A program made the position numbers and the translations under genes. From NCBI GenBank assembly GCA_002329325.1, contig DCTX01000019.1, positions 12,883 through 46,896 of the forward strand: 34,014 nucleotides of DNA, in the 5' to 3' direction. Numbering within the stretch: position 1 is the stretch's first letter; every line of letters starts with the position of its first letter. Below, one piece after another: positions 23,494-30,635 of the stretch. The notes under the pieces were generated by a model. It did no database searches. It saw nothing but the letters and a program-made list of their open reading frames with translations, and was not told the DNA's origin. This stretch comes from Anaerolineales bacterium UBA1429. Its GTDB lineage: Bacteria > Chloroflexota > Anaerolineae > UBA1429.

Positions 23494-23943
23494 TTATACC
23501 ACGGGCCCGGGCGCCCCGTCCTCCTCGATCCGGTAGCTGGTCTGCACCTCGGTCTTGAGGCTGGCGATGACGCCGCAGTACTTTTCCCGGGAGAGCCGCA
23601 CGGCCCGCTCAACGGCCTGCGGCGATAGCTGGCGCCCCCGGACGACATACTCCAGGGTGGCCTTGACCAGGGGACGCGGGTAGTCATCGGCCCGCTCGCC
23701 CACCACGTTGACGGTGAGCCCGGTGATCTCCTGGCGCATCTTCTGCAGGATCAGCACCACATCCATGGCCGAGCAGCCCGCCATAGCCGAGAGCAGCGCT
23801 TCAAAGGGGCGCAACCCCTGGCCCAGGCCGCCATCTTCCACGGCGCCATCCAGCACAAAGGCCGTCTCCGAGCCGAGCCCTCGGGCCACGAACTGCAGCC
23901 CCTCCACCCACTTGACCTGGGCGCGATATCCAGCTCCCGCCAT
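23494..23943 (-). CDS. OsmC/Ohr-family peroxiredoxin-like protein
   Basis: A 149-residue OsmC-fold protein that in this family reduces organic hydroperoxides through two cysteines. Both are present: Cys57 (SAMAGCSAMDV, peroxidatic) and Cys123 (SREKYCGVIASL, resolving). The length is normal for the YhfA/OsmC subgroup. It begins 9 bases after the LuxR-Kelch gene and ends 27 bases before DUF503, so it is in the middle of the operon. An oxidative-stress role is inferred from the family. Confidence 0.9.
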   Translation of the reverse strand: MAGAGYRAQVKWVEGLQFVARGLGSETAFVLDGAVEDGGLGQGLRPFEALLSAMAGCSAMDVVLILQKMRQEITGLTVNVVGERADDYPRPLVKATLEYVVRGRQLSPQAVERAVRLSREKYCGVIASLKTEVQTSYRIEEDGAPGPVV

Positions 23944-23952
23944 GGTACCTCC

Positions 23953-25341
23953 CTAGGGCAGATAGATGCGGTAAAAGGCCTGGTAAGCCCGCACGGCGCT
24001 GAGGTAGCCGCCGCTCCAGCCGCCGATGGCATAGATAAAGGTGCCTGCGCCCGTATCGATGCGCGAAGCGCCCAGGGTGCGCCACTCGCCGACGATCGGG
24101 CTATCGAACGTCGTCCAGGCGTCGTTGGCGATGTCATAGCGCTCGTTCTCGGCGAACGGGTGTTCCCAGCCGCCCCCCAGCACGTACAGTTGCCCCAACA
24201 CCGTCACCAGGGCATGCCCCGCGCGGCCGGAGCGCATGGGCGCATGGGAGCGCCAGGGGTCCTGCCCTGCCGCGGCCAGGGCAGGGTCGAAGGATTCGCA
24301 GGCGCGGTACTCGGCTTCGCCGTCGTACCCCCCCACCAGGTAGACGCGCCCGTCGGCCACGGCAGCGGCCGCGAACCCTCGCGGCGTGGGCATGTGGCCT
24401 TCCAGCCGCCACGAGTCGTCAGCTGCATCGTAATAGTAAACCGTATCCAGGTAGCGCTGCCCGTCCCAGCCGCCCAGCAGATAGAACCCGTCATCGTAGG
24501 CGGCGATGGCATAGGCGCACAGGGGCGTGGGCAGGGCCGCTCCCACCGACCAGCCGTCCCCCTCCGGGTCATAGATCTCCAGCCGATCCAGAGGCCGGCC
24601 ATCAGCGCCCAGCCCGCCGGGGACGTAGATGCGGCCTCCCACCAGCGCGGCCCCGATGTTGGCGGCGGCCGTTGGCTTGGGGCTGCCGTGCTCCCACACG
24701 TCTGCGGCCACGTCGTATACGCGCACGGCGTCGGTGAGGCCGTCAGGCCCCGCCCCGCCGATGACATAGATCAGGCCGTGCCACTCGACCTGGGCGAACC
24801 GCCCAGCGGGGCCGGGCATCTGGGCTTTGTCGCTCCACCGCGAGAGGGCGCTCTGCTCGCCCTCGGCCTGCTCAGCGCCGGTCTGGTCGAGGAGGCGACT
24901 CTCCGCCCCTTGCTGGGCGCCGCTGGGGCGCGGGCCGGGCCACAGCAGAACCAGGCCCGCCAGGAGCACCGCTGCCGCCAGCGCCAGGGTGCGCAGCCAA
25001 CCCAGGGGGCGTGGGCCCCGCTGGCTCGCCCAGAAGCGCTCCAGGATCGCCTCCGGCGTGGGGGGTTCTTGGGGGGCCGGCGCGGCCGCCCCACCCTCCT
25101 GGCCTTCGACGGCGATCAGCCCCTGCTGAATGGCGCACAAGGTCGCCTCGGTGCGCGATTCCACCCCCAGCTTGCCAAAGATGTTGCGCAGGTGCGTCTT
25201 GACCGTGTTGGGGCTGATGGACAACGCCTTGGCGATCTGCTGGTTGGTGGCGCCGGTGGCGACCAAGGCCAGGATCTCGCGCTCACGCGCGCTCAATTCC
25301 TGATCGGCCTCGCGGTTCGACATCTTGTCGCTCATGGCCAT
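23953..25341 (-). CDS. Membrane-bound LuxR-type regulator with Kelch propeller
   Basis: A 462-residue fusion. Residues about 15-75 are a LuxR/GerE helix-turn-helix (LSAREREILALVATGATNQQ, SISPNTVKTHLRNIFGKLGV). After a linker comes a transmembrane helix (about 117-134). The remainder (about 175-462) is a Kelch beta-propeller of five to six repeats with the usual GG...Y...WE/W spacing (IYVIGGAGPDG, YVPGGLGADG, FYLLGGWDGQ, VYLVGGYDGE, YVLGGGWEHP, YAIGGWSGGY). Topology would put the DNA-binding domain inside and the propeller outside, like ToxR/CadC one-component sensors. The start is taken at ATG 25341; ATG 25335 is equally possible. It heads the OsmC-DUF503 operon. The ligand and targets are unknown. 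Confidence 0.88.
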   Translation of the reverse strand: MAMSDKMSNREADQELSAREREILALVATGATNQQIAKALSISPNTVKTHLRNIFGKLGVESRTEATLCAIQQGLIAVEGQEGGAAAPAPQEPPTPEAILERFWASQRGPRPLGWLRTLALAAAVLLAGLVLLWPGPRPSGAQQGAESRLLDQTGAEQAEGEQSALSRWSDKAQMPGPAGRFAQVEWHGLIYVIGGAGPDGLTDAVRVYDVAADVWEHGSPKPTAAANIGAALVGGRIYVPGGLGADGRPLDRLEIYDPEGDGWSVGAALPTPLCAYAIAAYDDGFYLLGGWDGQRYLDTVYYYDAADDSWRLEGHMPTPRGFAAAAVADGRVYLVGGYDGEAEYRACESFDPALAAAGQDPWRSHAPMRSGRAGHALVTVLGQLYVLGGGWEHPFAENERYDIANDAWTTFDSPIVGEWRTLGASRIDTGAGTFIYAIGGWSGGYLSAVRAYQAFYRIYLP

Positions 25342-25418
25342 TATCTTACCATACGGGATAGGCGCGCCACAAACCGCGGCGGAGACAGCAGGCGCCCGGG
25401 AGCAACACACGGCGGCGA

Positions 25419-25446
25419 TTGACACCGTATGCCGCGCCCCTATAAT
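25419..25446 (+). promoter_or_regulatory. Consensus sigma70-type promoter
   Basis: TTGACA (25419-25424), a 16-base spacer and TATAAT (25441-25446), both perfect. It drives the gene at 25477 with a leader of about 24 bases. One of the strongest promoters in the window. Confidence 0.9.
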
Positions 25447-25476
25447 TGTGTGAGAGTGGACAAGGAGGTTCCTGGC

Positions 25477-25941
25477 ATGTCCGGAGAAATCCAGCGGCCC
25501 GGCGCGAGCGATCCCCCGGATGACCTGGCGCTGCGCCAGGCGGTGTTCCCCGGCCTCGTGTACAACCAGGCCGGCGAGGAAGCCCCCGTCGTCATGATCG
25601 GCGGCGTAGCCCACTATGCCATTCCGGATGAGGGCTTTAGGCGCCACGTCGAGGCCTATCGCATAGACAACTATGTGATCGCGGCGCTGCAAGAGCAGAT
25701 GCTGACCATGCGCGAGGAGATTGTGGAGCAGATCCTCCGCATGATGAATACCGATGACATCCTGGCCAAGGCCGCTCTGGAGGCATCCATCAAGAACATG
25801 GGCCAGAGCATCCGCCAGAGCGACCCCTCCCAGTGGGCGCCCCTGCTGCGGGTGTATGGCTTTCGGATCATCGTGGATGTCCATGGCCAGGTGGTGGAGA
25901 TCATCCAGCCATCCTCGCCCGATCCAGACGAAGACGAGTAG
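25477..25941 (+). CDS. Hypothetical protein with acidic C-terminus
   Basis: A 154-residue soluble protein, start at ATG 25477 with AAGGAGGT at ideal spacing just after a consensus promoter. A beta-like segment (EEAPVVMIGGVAHYAIPDEG) is followed by a long helix (about 55-100, RIDNYVIAALQEQMLTMREE) and a C-terminal PSSPDPDEDE tail. I recognise no family. The strong promoter and ribosome binding site suggest high, constitutive expression. It precedes the bS22-like gene by 90 bases, and that gene may have its own promoter. Confidence 0.78.
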   Translation: MSGEIQRPGASDPPDDLALRQAVFPGLVYNQAGEEAPVVMIGGVAHYAIPDEGFRRHVEAYRIDNYVIAALQEQMLTMREEIVEQILRMMNTDDILAKAALEASIKNMGQSIRQSDPSQWAPLLRVYGFRIIVDVHGQVVEIIQPSSPDPDEDE

Positions 25942-25969
25942 CGCACGAGCGACGGACGGCCCGCGGCGA

Positions 25970-25999
25970 TTCGTCAGAACGCCGCTGCTGTGCTATGAT
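25970..25999 (+). promoter_or_regulatory. Possible promoter of the bS22-like gene
   Basis: A good -10 box TATGAT (25994-25999) lies about 33 bases before the start codon, with a weak -35 candidate TTCGTC (25970-25975) at 18-base spacing. Read-through from the upstream promoter is an alternative. Confidence 0.45.
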
Positions 26000-26031
26000 A
26001 ACAAGAGACTCACACAGAGAGAGGTGATGAT

Positions 26032-26124
26032 ATGGGCAGTGTGATCAAGAAGCGCCGCAAAAAGATCGCGCGTCACAAGTACCGCAAGATGCGGAAGAAG
26101 ATGCGCTTCCAGCGCCGCCGCTAG
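26032..26124 (+). CDS. bS22-like AURKAIP1/COX24-domain basic micro-protein
   Basis: A 30-residue, extremely basic peptide: MGSVIKKRRKKIARHKYRKM followed by RKKMRFQRRR. The MGSVIKKRRK start and the KKHRK-like and R-Q-RR end match the actinobacterial small ribosomal protein bS22 and the AURKAIP1/COX24 domain. It is therefore probably a ribosome-associated protein, binding rRNA through its positive charges. AGAGAGGTG lies at proper spacing before the ATG, and a hairpin follows the stop. It is too short for routine gene callers and easy to miss. Identification rests on pattern memory, not an alignment. Confidence 0.85.
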   Translation: MGSVIKKRRKKIARHKYRKMRKKMRFQRRR

Positions 26125-26151
26125 AGCCGATAGCGTACAGTCTTTTGGCGC

Positions 26152-26182
26152 CCGCCGCGTCCCCTTGTGGGTGGCGCGGCGG
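26152..26182 (+). terminator. Hairpin after the bS22-like gene
   Basis: An 8-bp stem (CCGCCGCG at 26152-26159 with 26175-26182) lies 27 bases after the stop, between two convergent genes. There is no clear U-tract, so termination is plausible rather than certain. Confidence 0.5.
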
Positions 26183-26248
26183 CTTGATGCCTCGTTGAGC
26201 GCAGCAGCCGCGGGTTGCTGCGCTTTGGCATGTTCCCCCCACGGGGCG

Positions 26249-26863
26249 CTAGCCCGTGGTGCCGCCCCCTTGGGCTGAGCCCATCGCCTTCCAGTCCGGC
26301 GGTGTGACCACATGCGCCCCCGGCCAGCGCGCGAGGGCATCGGGCAGCAGCTCTGGCCGTATGACGACCACCGCCAGCCGATGGGCGCCGCGATCCACGG
26401 CCGCCAGCCCCGCCTGCAGCCCCTGCTCGTGCCGGAACTCGAGCGGGCCCAGCTCGTCCACGATGAGCAGGTCGGGGCTCGCCAGCGCCCCCAGCAGGGC
26501 GTTGCCCCAGGCGATCGTCTCGTCCACAAAGCGCCACCTCAGCCCGTGGGTGCCCCCCTCTTCGGCGGTGCCACGCACGGCCAATCGCCGCTTCTCCCCG
26601 CTCTCGAGATCCACCAGCTCGATGGCGATCTTGGCCTCGCGCTCCATCACGGCGGGCGACCAGAGGCCCGCCACGCGCCAGCTCACCGCCCGCGCCTCCT
26701 GCGCCAGCCTGGCGCACCAGGTGCTCTTGCCCGCCCCACGTTCGCCGGTCAGAATCATCCTCTGGGGCGCGAGGTCTCGGTGCGCAATGGCTCTCTGCAG
26801 CGCCTCCTCCGGCGAGAGGGCAGACCAGTGGGATGGATTTATGGCAGCGGACGCAGCGAGCAT
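26249..26863 (-). CDS. THEP1-type nucleoside-triphosphatase
   Basis: A 204-residue P-loop NTPase of the THEP1 (NTPase_1) group. Walker A is GERGAGKST (40-48) and Walker B is LLIVDELGPLEF (about 132-143, Asp136-Glu137), with the DE-x-GPLE signature of the family. Known members hydrolyse NTPs in vitro; the cellular role is unclear. The ATG at 26863 follows GGAGGT and a promoter at 26904-26932. It is divergent from the riboswitch-controlled importer locus. A link is possible but only suggested by position. Confidence 0.87.
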   Translation of the reverse strand: MLAASAAINPSHWSALSPEEALQRAIAHRDLAPQRMILTGERGAGKSTWCARLAQEARAVSWRVAGLWSPAVMEREAKIAIELVDLESGEKRRLAVRGTAEEGGTHGLRWRFVDETIAWGNALLGALASPDLLIVDELGPLEFRHEQGLQAGLAAVDRGAHRLAVVVIRPELLPDALARWPGAHVVTPPDWKAMGSAQGGGTTG

Positions 26864-26903
26864 CGGGCACCTCCGGGGCGATCTGAGCCGGGTAACTCTG
26901 ACA

Positions 26904-26932
26904 AGTATAGGCGCCCCGGGCCATCGGGTCGA
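26904..26932 (-). promoter_or_regulatory. Promoter of the THEP1-type NTPase gene
   Basis: On the minus strand TCGACC (26927-26932), a 17-base spacer and TATACT (26904-26909), about 41 bases before the start codon. Confidence 0.6.
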
Positions 26933-26990
26933 GCGTAGTGCATCGCCGCGGAGGTGCGCCTGCGGCGCTCGACGCGTGCCCCCCTGGCGC

Positions 26991-27019
26991 TTGACCATCC
27001 GCCGGGGTGTTGGTAGAAT
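26991..27019 (+). promoter_or_regulatory. Promoter of the importer operon
   Basis: TTGACC (26991-26996), a 17-base spacer and TAGAAT (27014-27019). Transcription should start near 27026, leaving an untranslated leader of about 238 bases before the start codon at 27264. Confidence 0.78.
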
Positions 27020-27042
27020 GGCCGCGTTGCCTGATCGGCACA

Positions 27043-27160
27043 CCTTTTCGAGCAGCCCGACCTACACCTGTTGGCATGGCGGGCTGCCGGTGAGAGCGCC
27101 TTTGCGGAGGCTCTCCGAGGGTGCAGGGGGAAACCCGTGCGCCTCCCGTGCTTGGAAAGG
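27043..27160 (+). promoter_or_regulatory. Candidate riboswitch aptamer (class unproven; Moco-type suspected)
   Basis: The leader can close into a multibranched fold. An outer stem CCTTTTC (27043-27049) pairs with GGAAAGG (27154-27160). Inside are a 7-bp stem CAGCCCG/CGGGCTG (27053-27059 with 27080-27086), a 6-bp stem GAGAGC/GCTCTC (about 27092-27115), and a stem GGTGC...GCGCC capped by GGG-GGAAA-CCC (about 27120-27143). Unpaired blocks CTCCGA and GCCTCCC recall my memory of the molybdenum-cofactor (Moco) RNA motif. No B12 box is visible, which argues against cobalamin. The fold was done by eye; the class is a guess. Confidence 0.5.
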
Positions 27161-27180
27161 AGAGGTGGCCCACAGTCCGG

Positions 27181-27210
27181 CGCACAGGCATTCACGCGCC
27201 CGTGTGTTTT
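27181..27210 (+). terminator. Terminator-like hairpin in the importer leader
   Basis: Arms 27181-27188 (CGCACAGG) and 27199-27206 (CCCGTGTG) form an 8-position stem with one mismatch and one G-T pair, followed at once by TTTT (27207-27210). Its place between the aptamer-like fold and the gene suits a riboswitch expression platform. Confidence 0.55.
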
Positions 27211-27218
27211 GGCTTGGC

Positions 27219-27261
27219 CGAACTCCTTTCCGCAGCTACCCGCATCCATGAAAGGAGTTCG
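27219..27261 (+). promoter_or_regulatory. Shine-Dalgarno-sequestering hairpin
   Basis: A perfect 12-bp inverted repeat (CGAACTCCTTTC at 27219-27230, GAAAGGAGTTCG at 27250-27261, 19-nt loop). The right arm contains the AAAGGAG ribosome binding site of the gene starting at 27264, so the closed hairpin would block translation. Confidence 0.75.
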
Positions 27262-27263
27262 CC

Positions 27264-28769
27264 ATGATCCCTCGCCGTCTTCGCCTCTTGATCCTGGTCG
27301 CCGCCCTCATGCTCGTCTCCCTGGCTGCCTGCCAGCACCAGGAGGCCGCTACGCCCCAGCCCACCACGGCGCCCGGCGGCGAGACCGCCGCGGGGTCGGA
27401 GCCGGTCCTGACCGTCCTGGGCCAGCCCTTCACCATGCAAGACCTCAACGCGCTGGAACAGGCCACCGCCGTCCAGGATGATCGCACCGCCACGGGCGTA
27501 AGCCTGCTGGCCTTGCTGGAGGCAGCTGGGGTCACCGCTGGCGATGTGGCCCTGGTCGCCGGCGACGGCTATGCCGCCAACGTCTCGCTGGCCGACATCG
27601 ACGCCACGGCCGTCCTGGGCTATGGAGAGGGCGGCTCGCTGGATGCCATGCTCCCTGGCCTACCTCGGAGCACCTGGGTGCGCGGCGTGACCGAGATCCG
27701 CGAGGCCAAGTCGGCTGAGCCCGTCCAGGAGGGCGAACCCAAAGGCGAGGTCGAGCTGCTGGATCAGCCCCTGGCGCTGACCGACGCCGCCGGGCGCACT
27801 GTGACCCTGGAGGCGCTGCCGCAGCGCATCCTCGTGGTGGGCCGAGGCCCCCACATGACGCTGCATGTGCTGTACATGTTCGAGGAGGGCCGCGAACGGC
27901 TGATCGGCTCTGAATCGCGCAGCGCCACGCCCAGCGACTTTTTGCCTGTGGTGGATCCCCGCTTCAACGACATCCAGACGCTGGACGCCAACCCCAATGT
28001 GGAGCAGATCGCCGCCCTCGCGCCCGACCTGGTGATCATGAAGGGCATCACCGAGGACGCCACGGCCACCGCGCTGGCCGAGATCGACATCCCCGTTCTG
28101 TATGTGGACCTGGAGACGGTGGATGCCTTCTACCGGGACGTGGCGAATCTCGGCGCCGTGCTGGGGAATCCCGCCCGCGCCCAGGAGATCATCGCCTACT
28201 ATCAGTCGCGCATCGATCTGCTGGCCGAGAGGACCGCCGGGCTGGCCGAGGAGGACAAGCCCCAGGTGCTGCTGATCTCGTACAGTGATCGCGGCGGCGA
28301 GGTGGCCGTGGAAGTGCCCGCGGCCGCCTGGATGCAGACCGCCGAAGTCAAGCACGCCGGTGGGCATCCGGTCTGGCTGGATTCGGCAGCCCCCACCGAC
28401 GGCTGGACCGTGGTGAATCTGGAGCAGATCGCCCAGTGGGATCCCGAGGCGATCTTTGTCGTCATCTCCTACAGGACGGACCCCCAAGAGGTGATCGACG
28501 GCCTCAAGGCCGACGCGAGCTGGGCCGCCCTGCAGGCCGTGCGCAACGACGCCCTCTATGCCTTTCCGCAGGACATCTTTGGCTGGGATCAGCCCGAGCC
28601 CCGCTGGATCCTGGGGATGCAGTGGCTGGCCGCCAAGATGTACCCCGATCTCTTTGGCGATATCGACATGAACGCCGAGGTCATGTCGTACTTTGGCGAT
28701 CTCTACGGGATGGATACCGCCAGCATCCAGGAGCATATCCTCCCCGTGCTTCAGATGGACGTGCACTAG
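27264..28769 (+). CDS. BtuF/FepB-type solute-binding lipoprotein with extra N-terminal domain
   Basis: A 501-residue lipoprotein. The signal peptide ends in the lipobox LAAC (Cys23). Residues about 45-150 resemble the molybdopterin-binding fold of sulfite-oxidase-like proteins (LTVLGQPFTMQDLNALE, TGVSLLALLEAAGV, LVAGDGYAANVSLADI, LPGLPRSTWVRGVTEI) but lack the Mo-ligating Cys. Residues about 160-495 are a class III periplasmic-binding domain as used for siderophores, cobalamin, heme, and molybdate in the MolA case (DAAGRTVTLEALPQRILVVG, NVEQIAALAPDLVIMKG). The extra domain explains a length well above the usual 300-350. It is the first gene of the importer operon. The ATG at 27264 has AAAGGAG buried in a hairpin. 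Confidence 0.88.
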   Translation: MIPRRLRLLILVAALMLVSLAACQHQEAATPQPTTAPGGETAAGSEPVLTVLGQPFTMQDLNALEQATAVQDDRTATGVSLLALLEAAGVTAGDVALVAGDGYAANVSLADIDATAVLGYGEGGSLDAMLPGLPRSTWVRGVTEIREAKSAEPVQEGEPKGEVELLDQPLALTDAAGRTVTLEALPQRILVVGRGPHMTLHVLYMFEEGRERLIGSESRSATPSDFLPVVDPRFNDIQTLDANPNVEQIAALAPDLVIMKGITEDATATALAEIDIPVLYVDLETVDAFYRDVANLGAVLGNPARAQEIIAYYQSRIDLLAERTAGLAEEDKPQVLLISYSDRGGEVAVEVPAAAWMQTAEVKHAGGHPVWLDSAAPTDGWTVVNLEQIAQWDPEAIFVVISYRTDPQEVIDGLKADASWAALQAVRNDALYAFPQDIFGWDQPEPRWILGMQWLAAKMYPDLFGDIDMNAEVMSYFGDLYGMDTASIQEHILPVLQMDVH

Positions 28770-28770
28770 C

Positions 28771-29781
28771 ATGCTACTGGTTTCCGCCGGAGAGCGTCAG
28801 GCGCGGCGACGGCTGGCGTTCCTCGCCTGCGCGTTGCTGGCCTTGATCGGGCTATCGCTGTTCATAGGGCGCTACCCCAAGCCCTACTGGACGCCTCTGA
28901 GCGTCCTGAGGGAGAACCCCCTGGCCCAGCAACTTACGCTGAACCTGCGTCTGCCGCGGATCTTGGGGGCGGCGCTGGTGGGCATGGTGCTGGCCGCCTC
29001 GGGCACCTCCTTCCAGATGGTCTTCCGGAACCCCCTGGTGGATTCGGGGTTCCTGGGCGTCTCGGCCGGGGCCTCCTTCGGCGCCTCACTGGCCATCGTG
29101 GCCCTGGGCGGCGAGGCATGGGTCGTCCAGACCTGCGCCGCGACCTTTGGGCTGCTGGGCCTGGGGGGCAGCTACGGCCTGGCGCGCCGCATCCGCTACG
29201 GCGATTGGGTGCTGCGGTTGGTGTTGGCGGGCATCGCCGTATCGGCCCTCTACTCTTCCGGCACCAGCATGCTCAAGTACGCCGCCGACCCGCTGCGCCA
29301 GCTTCCCGATATCACCTTCTGGATGCTGGGCGGCCTCTGGAGCCTTGTCTGGTCGGACATGATCCAGATCTCGATCATCGTGATTCCCTGCCTGGTGGTC
29401 ATCTTCTTGCTGCGCTGGCGGCTGAACCTGCTGGCCATGCACGATGAATCGGCCTTCTCCCTGGGCGTGGCCGCGGGCCGAGAGCGCATGGTGCTGCTGT
29501 TGGCGGCGGTCATTGCCACCACGGCCATCGTGTCCAAGACGGGCTTGATTGGCTGGGTCGGGCTGATCGTGCCCCACATCGCTCGGCGCTGGCTGGGCTC
29601 CGACGCGCAGCGCGCCTTGCCGGGCGCGATGCTGCTCGGGGGGCTGTTCGTCCTGCTGTGTGACGACGTAGCCCGAACGGTGCTGAGCGGCGAGATCCCC
29701 CTGGGCATCCTGACCTCGCTGTTGGGCGCGGCCATCTTCTTGGTGCTGATGATGCGCAACCAGCTCCCGGAGCGACGATGA
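28771..29781 (+). CDS. FecCD/BtuC-type ABC importer permease
   Basis: A 336-residue integral membrane protein with about nine to ten helices, the transmembrane subunit of a type II ABC importer. Family marks are LNLRLPRILGAALVGMVLAA, GTSFQMVFRNPLVDSGFLGV and the cytoplasmic coupling region GLIGWVGLIVPHIARRWLG. The ATG at 28771 is one base after the binding-protein stop, and its end overlaps the ATPase start by ATGA, so expression is tightly linked. It carries the substrate captured by the lipoprotein across the membrane. Confidence 0.93.
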   Translation: MLLVSAGERQARRRLAFLACALLALIGLSLFIGRYPKPYWTPLSVLRENPLAQQLTLNLRLPRILGAALVGMVLAASGTSFQMVFRNPLVDSGFLGVSAGASFGASLAIVALGGEAWVVQTCAATFGLLGLGGSYGLARRIRYGDWVLRLVLAGIAVSALYSSGTSMLKYAADPLRQLPDITFWMLGGLWSLVWSDMIQISIIVIPCLVVIFLLRWRLNLLAMHDESAFSLGVAAGRERMVLLLAAVIATTAIVSKTGLIGWVGLIVPHIARRWLGSDAQRALPGAMLLGGLFVLLCDDVARTVLSGEIPLGILTSLLGAAIFLVLMMRNQLPERR

Positions 29782-30569
29782 CACACACAGGCCCTGCCCT
29801 CGAGATCCTCGACGTGTCCTTCCGCTATGCAGAGGGCGCGCCGCTGGCGCTGCAGGCAGTCAATGCCGCGATCCCCTGTGGCCAGATCACCTGCGTCCTG
29901 GGCCCCAACGGTTCGGGCAAGAGCACGCTGCTGCATGTGCTGCTGGGGCTGTTGGAGCCCCAGCAGGGCCAGGTCCGCCTGATGGGCGAGCCCTTTGGCG
30001 GCTACACCCGCCGCGCCTTTAGCCGTCTGGTGGGTCTGGTGCCCCAGGATGAGAACGTCACCTTTGAGCTGAACATCTTTCAGTACGCCCTGTTGGGCCG
30101 GGCGCCCTACCTGGGGCTGCTTGCGCTCCCCCGCGAGGCCGATCGCATAGCCGCGCAGCAGGCCCTGCAATCGGTGGGGCTGGAGGAGTTGGCCCATCGG
30201 GCGGTGCCTGGCCTCAGCGGCGGCGAAAAGCAGCTCGCCACCATCGCGCGGGCGCTGGCGCAGGATCCCCAGGTGCTCCTGCTGGACGAGCCCACGTCGC
30301 ACCTGGATCTGGCCAACCAGCACCGCATCCTGGGGGTGCTCCGCTCTTTGGGCCGGCAGGGCCGCACCATCGTCTGCACCACCCACGATCCCAACGCCGC
30401 CACGGCCATCGCCGATCGGGTGGTGTTGATGCGCGCCGGCCAGGTGGTCGCCCAGGGGGCCACGCAGGACGTCATGACAACCGAGTTGCTCACCTCCGTC
30501 TATGGCATACCTGTGGAGGTGATCCAGGTCCGGGGCCGCCCACTGGTGCTGAACCACCTCAGGGAGTGA
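29778..30569 (+). CDS. FecE/BtuD-type ABC importer ATPase
   Basis: A 263-residue ATPase powering the importer. All motifs are intact: Walker A GPNGSGKST (42-50), Q-loop LVPQDENV, signature LSGGEKQ (146-152), Walker B VLLLDEPTSHLD (about 166-177) and the H-loop His203 (CTTHD). The start overlaps the permease stop (ATGA). It is followed, after 66 bases containing a short GCCCAA/TTGGGC hairpin, by the methyltransferase gene. Confidence 0.94.
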   Translation: MTHTGPALEILDVSFRYAEGAPLALQAVNAAIPCGQITCVLGPNGSGKSTLLHVLLGLLEPQQGQVRLMGEPFGGYTRRAFSRLVGLVPQDENVTFELNIFQYALLGRAPYLGLLALPREADRIAAQQALQSVGLEELAHRAVPGLSGGEKQLATIARALAQDPQVLLLDEPTSHLDLANQHRILGVLRSLGRQGRTIVCTTHDPNAATAIADRVVLMRAGQVVAQGATQDVMTTELLTSVYGIPVEVIQVRGRPLVLNHLRE

Positions 30570-30635
30570 CCCAGGCCCAATGGCGAGATTCTTGGGCTGC
30601 GGCGCAAGGCGAGCCGTGCCCTCTTGACAGGAGAG

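Noticed and set aside
27026..27263. Cobalamin riboswitch
   Set aside because: Expected from the BtuFCD-like genes, but I find no B12 box (AGCCAGGAGACC-like) and the leader is shorter than usual. Not excluded by computation, only by eye.
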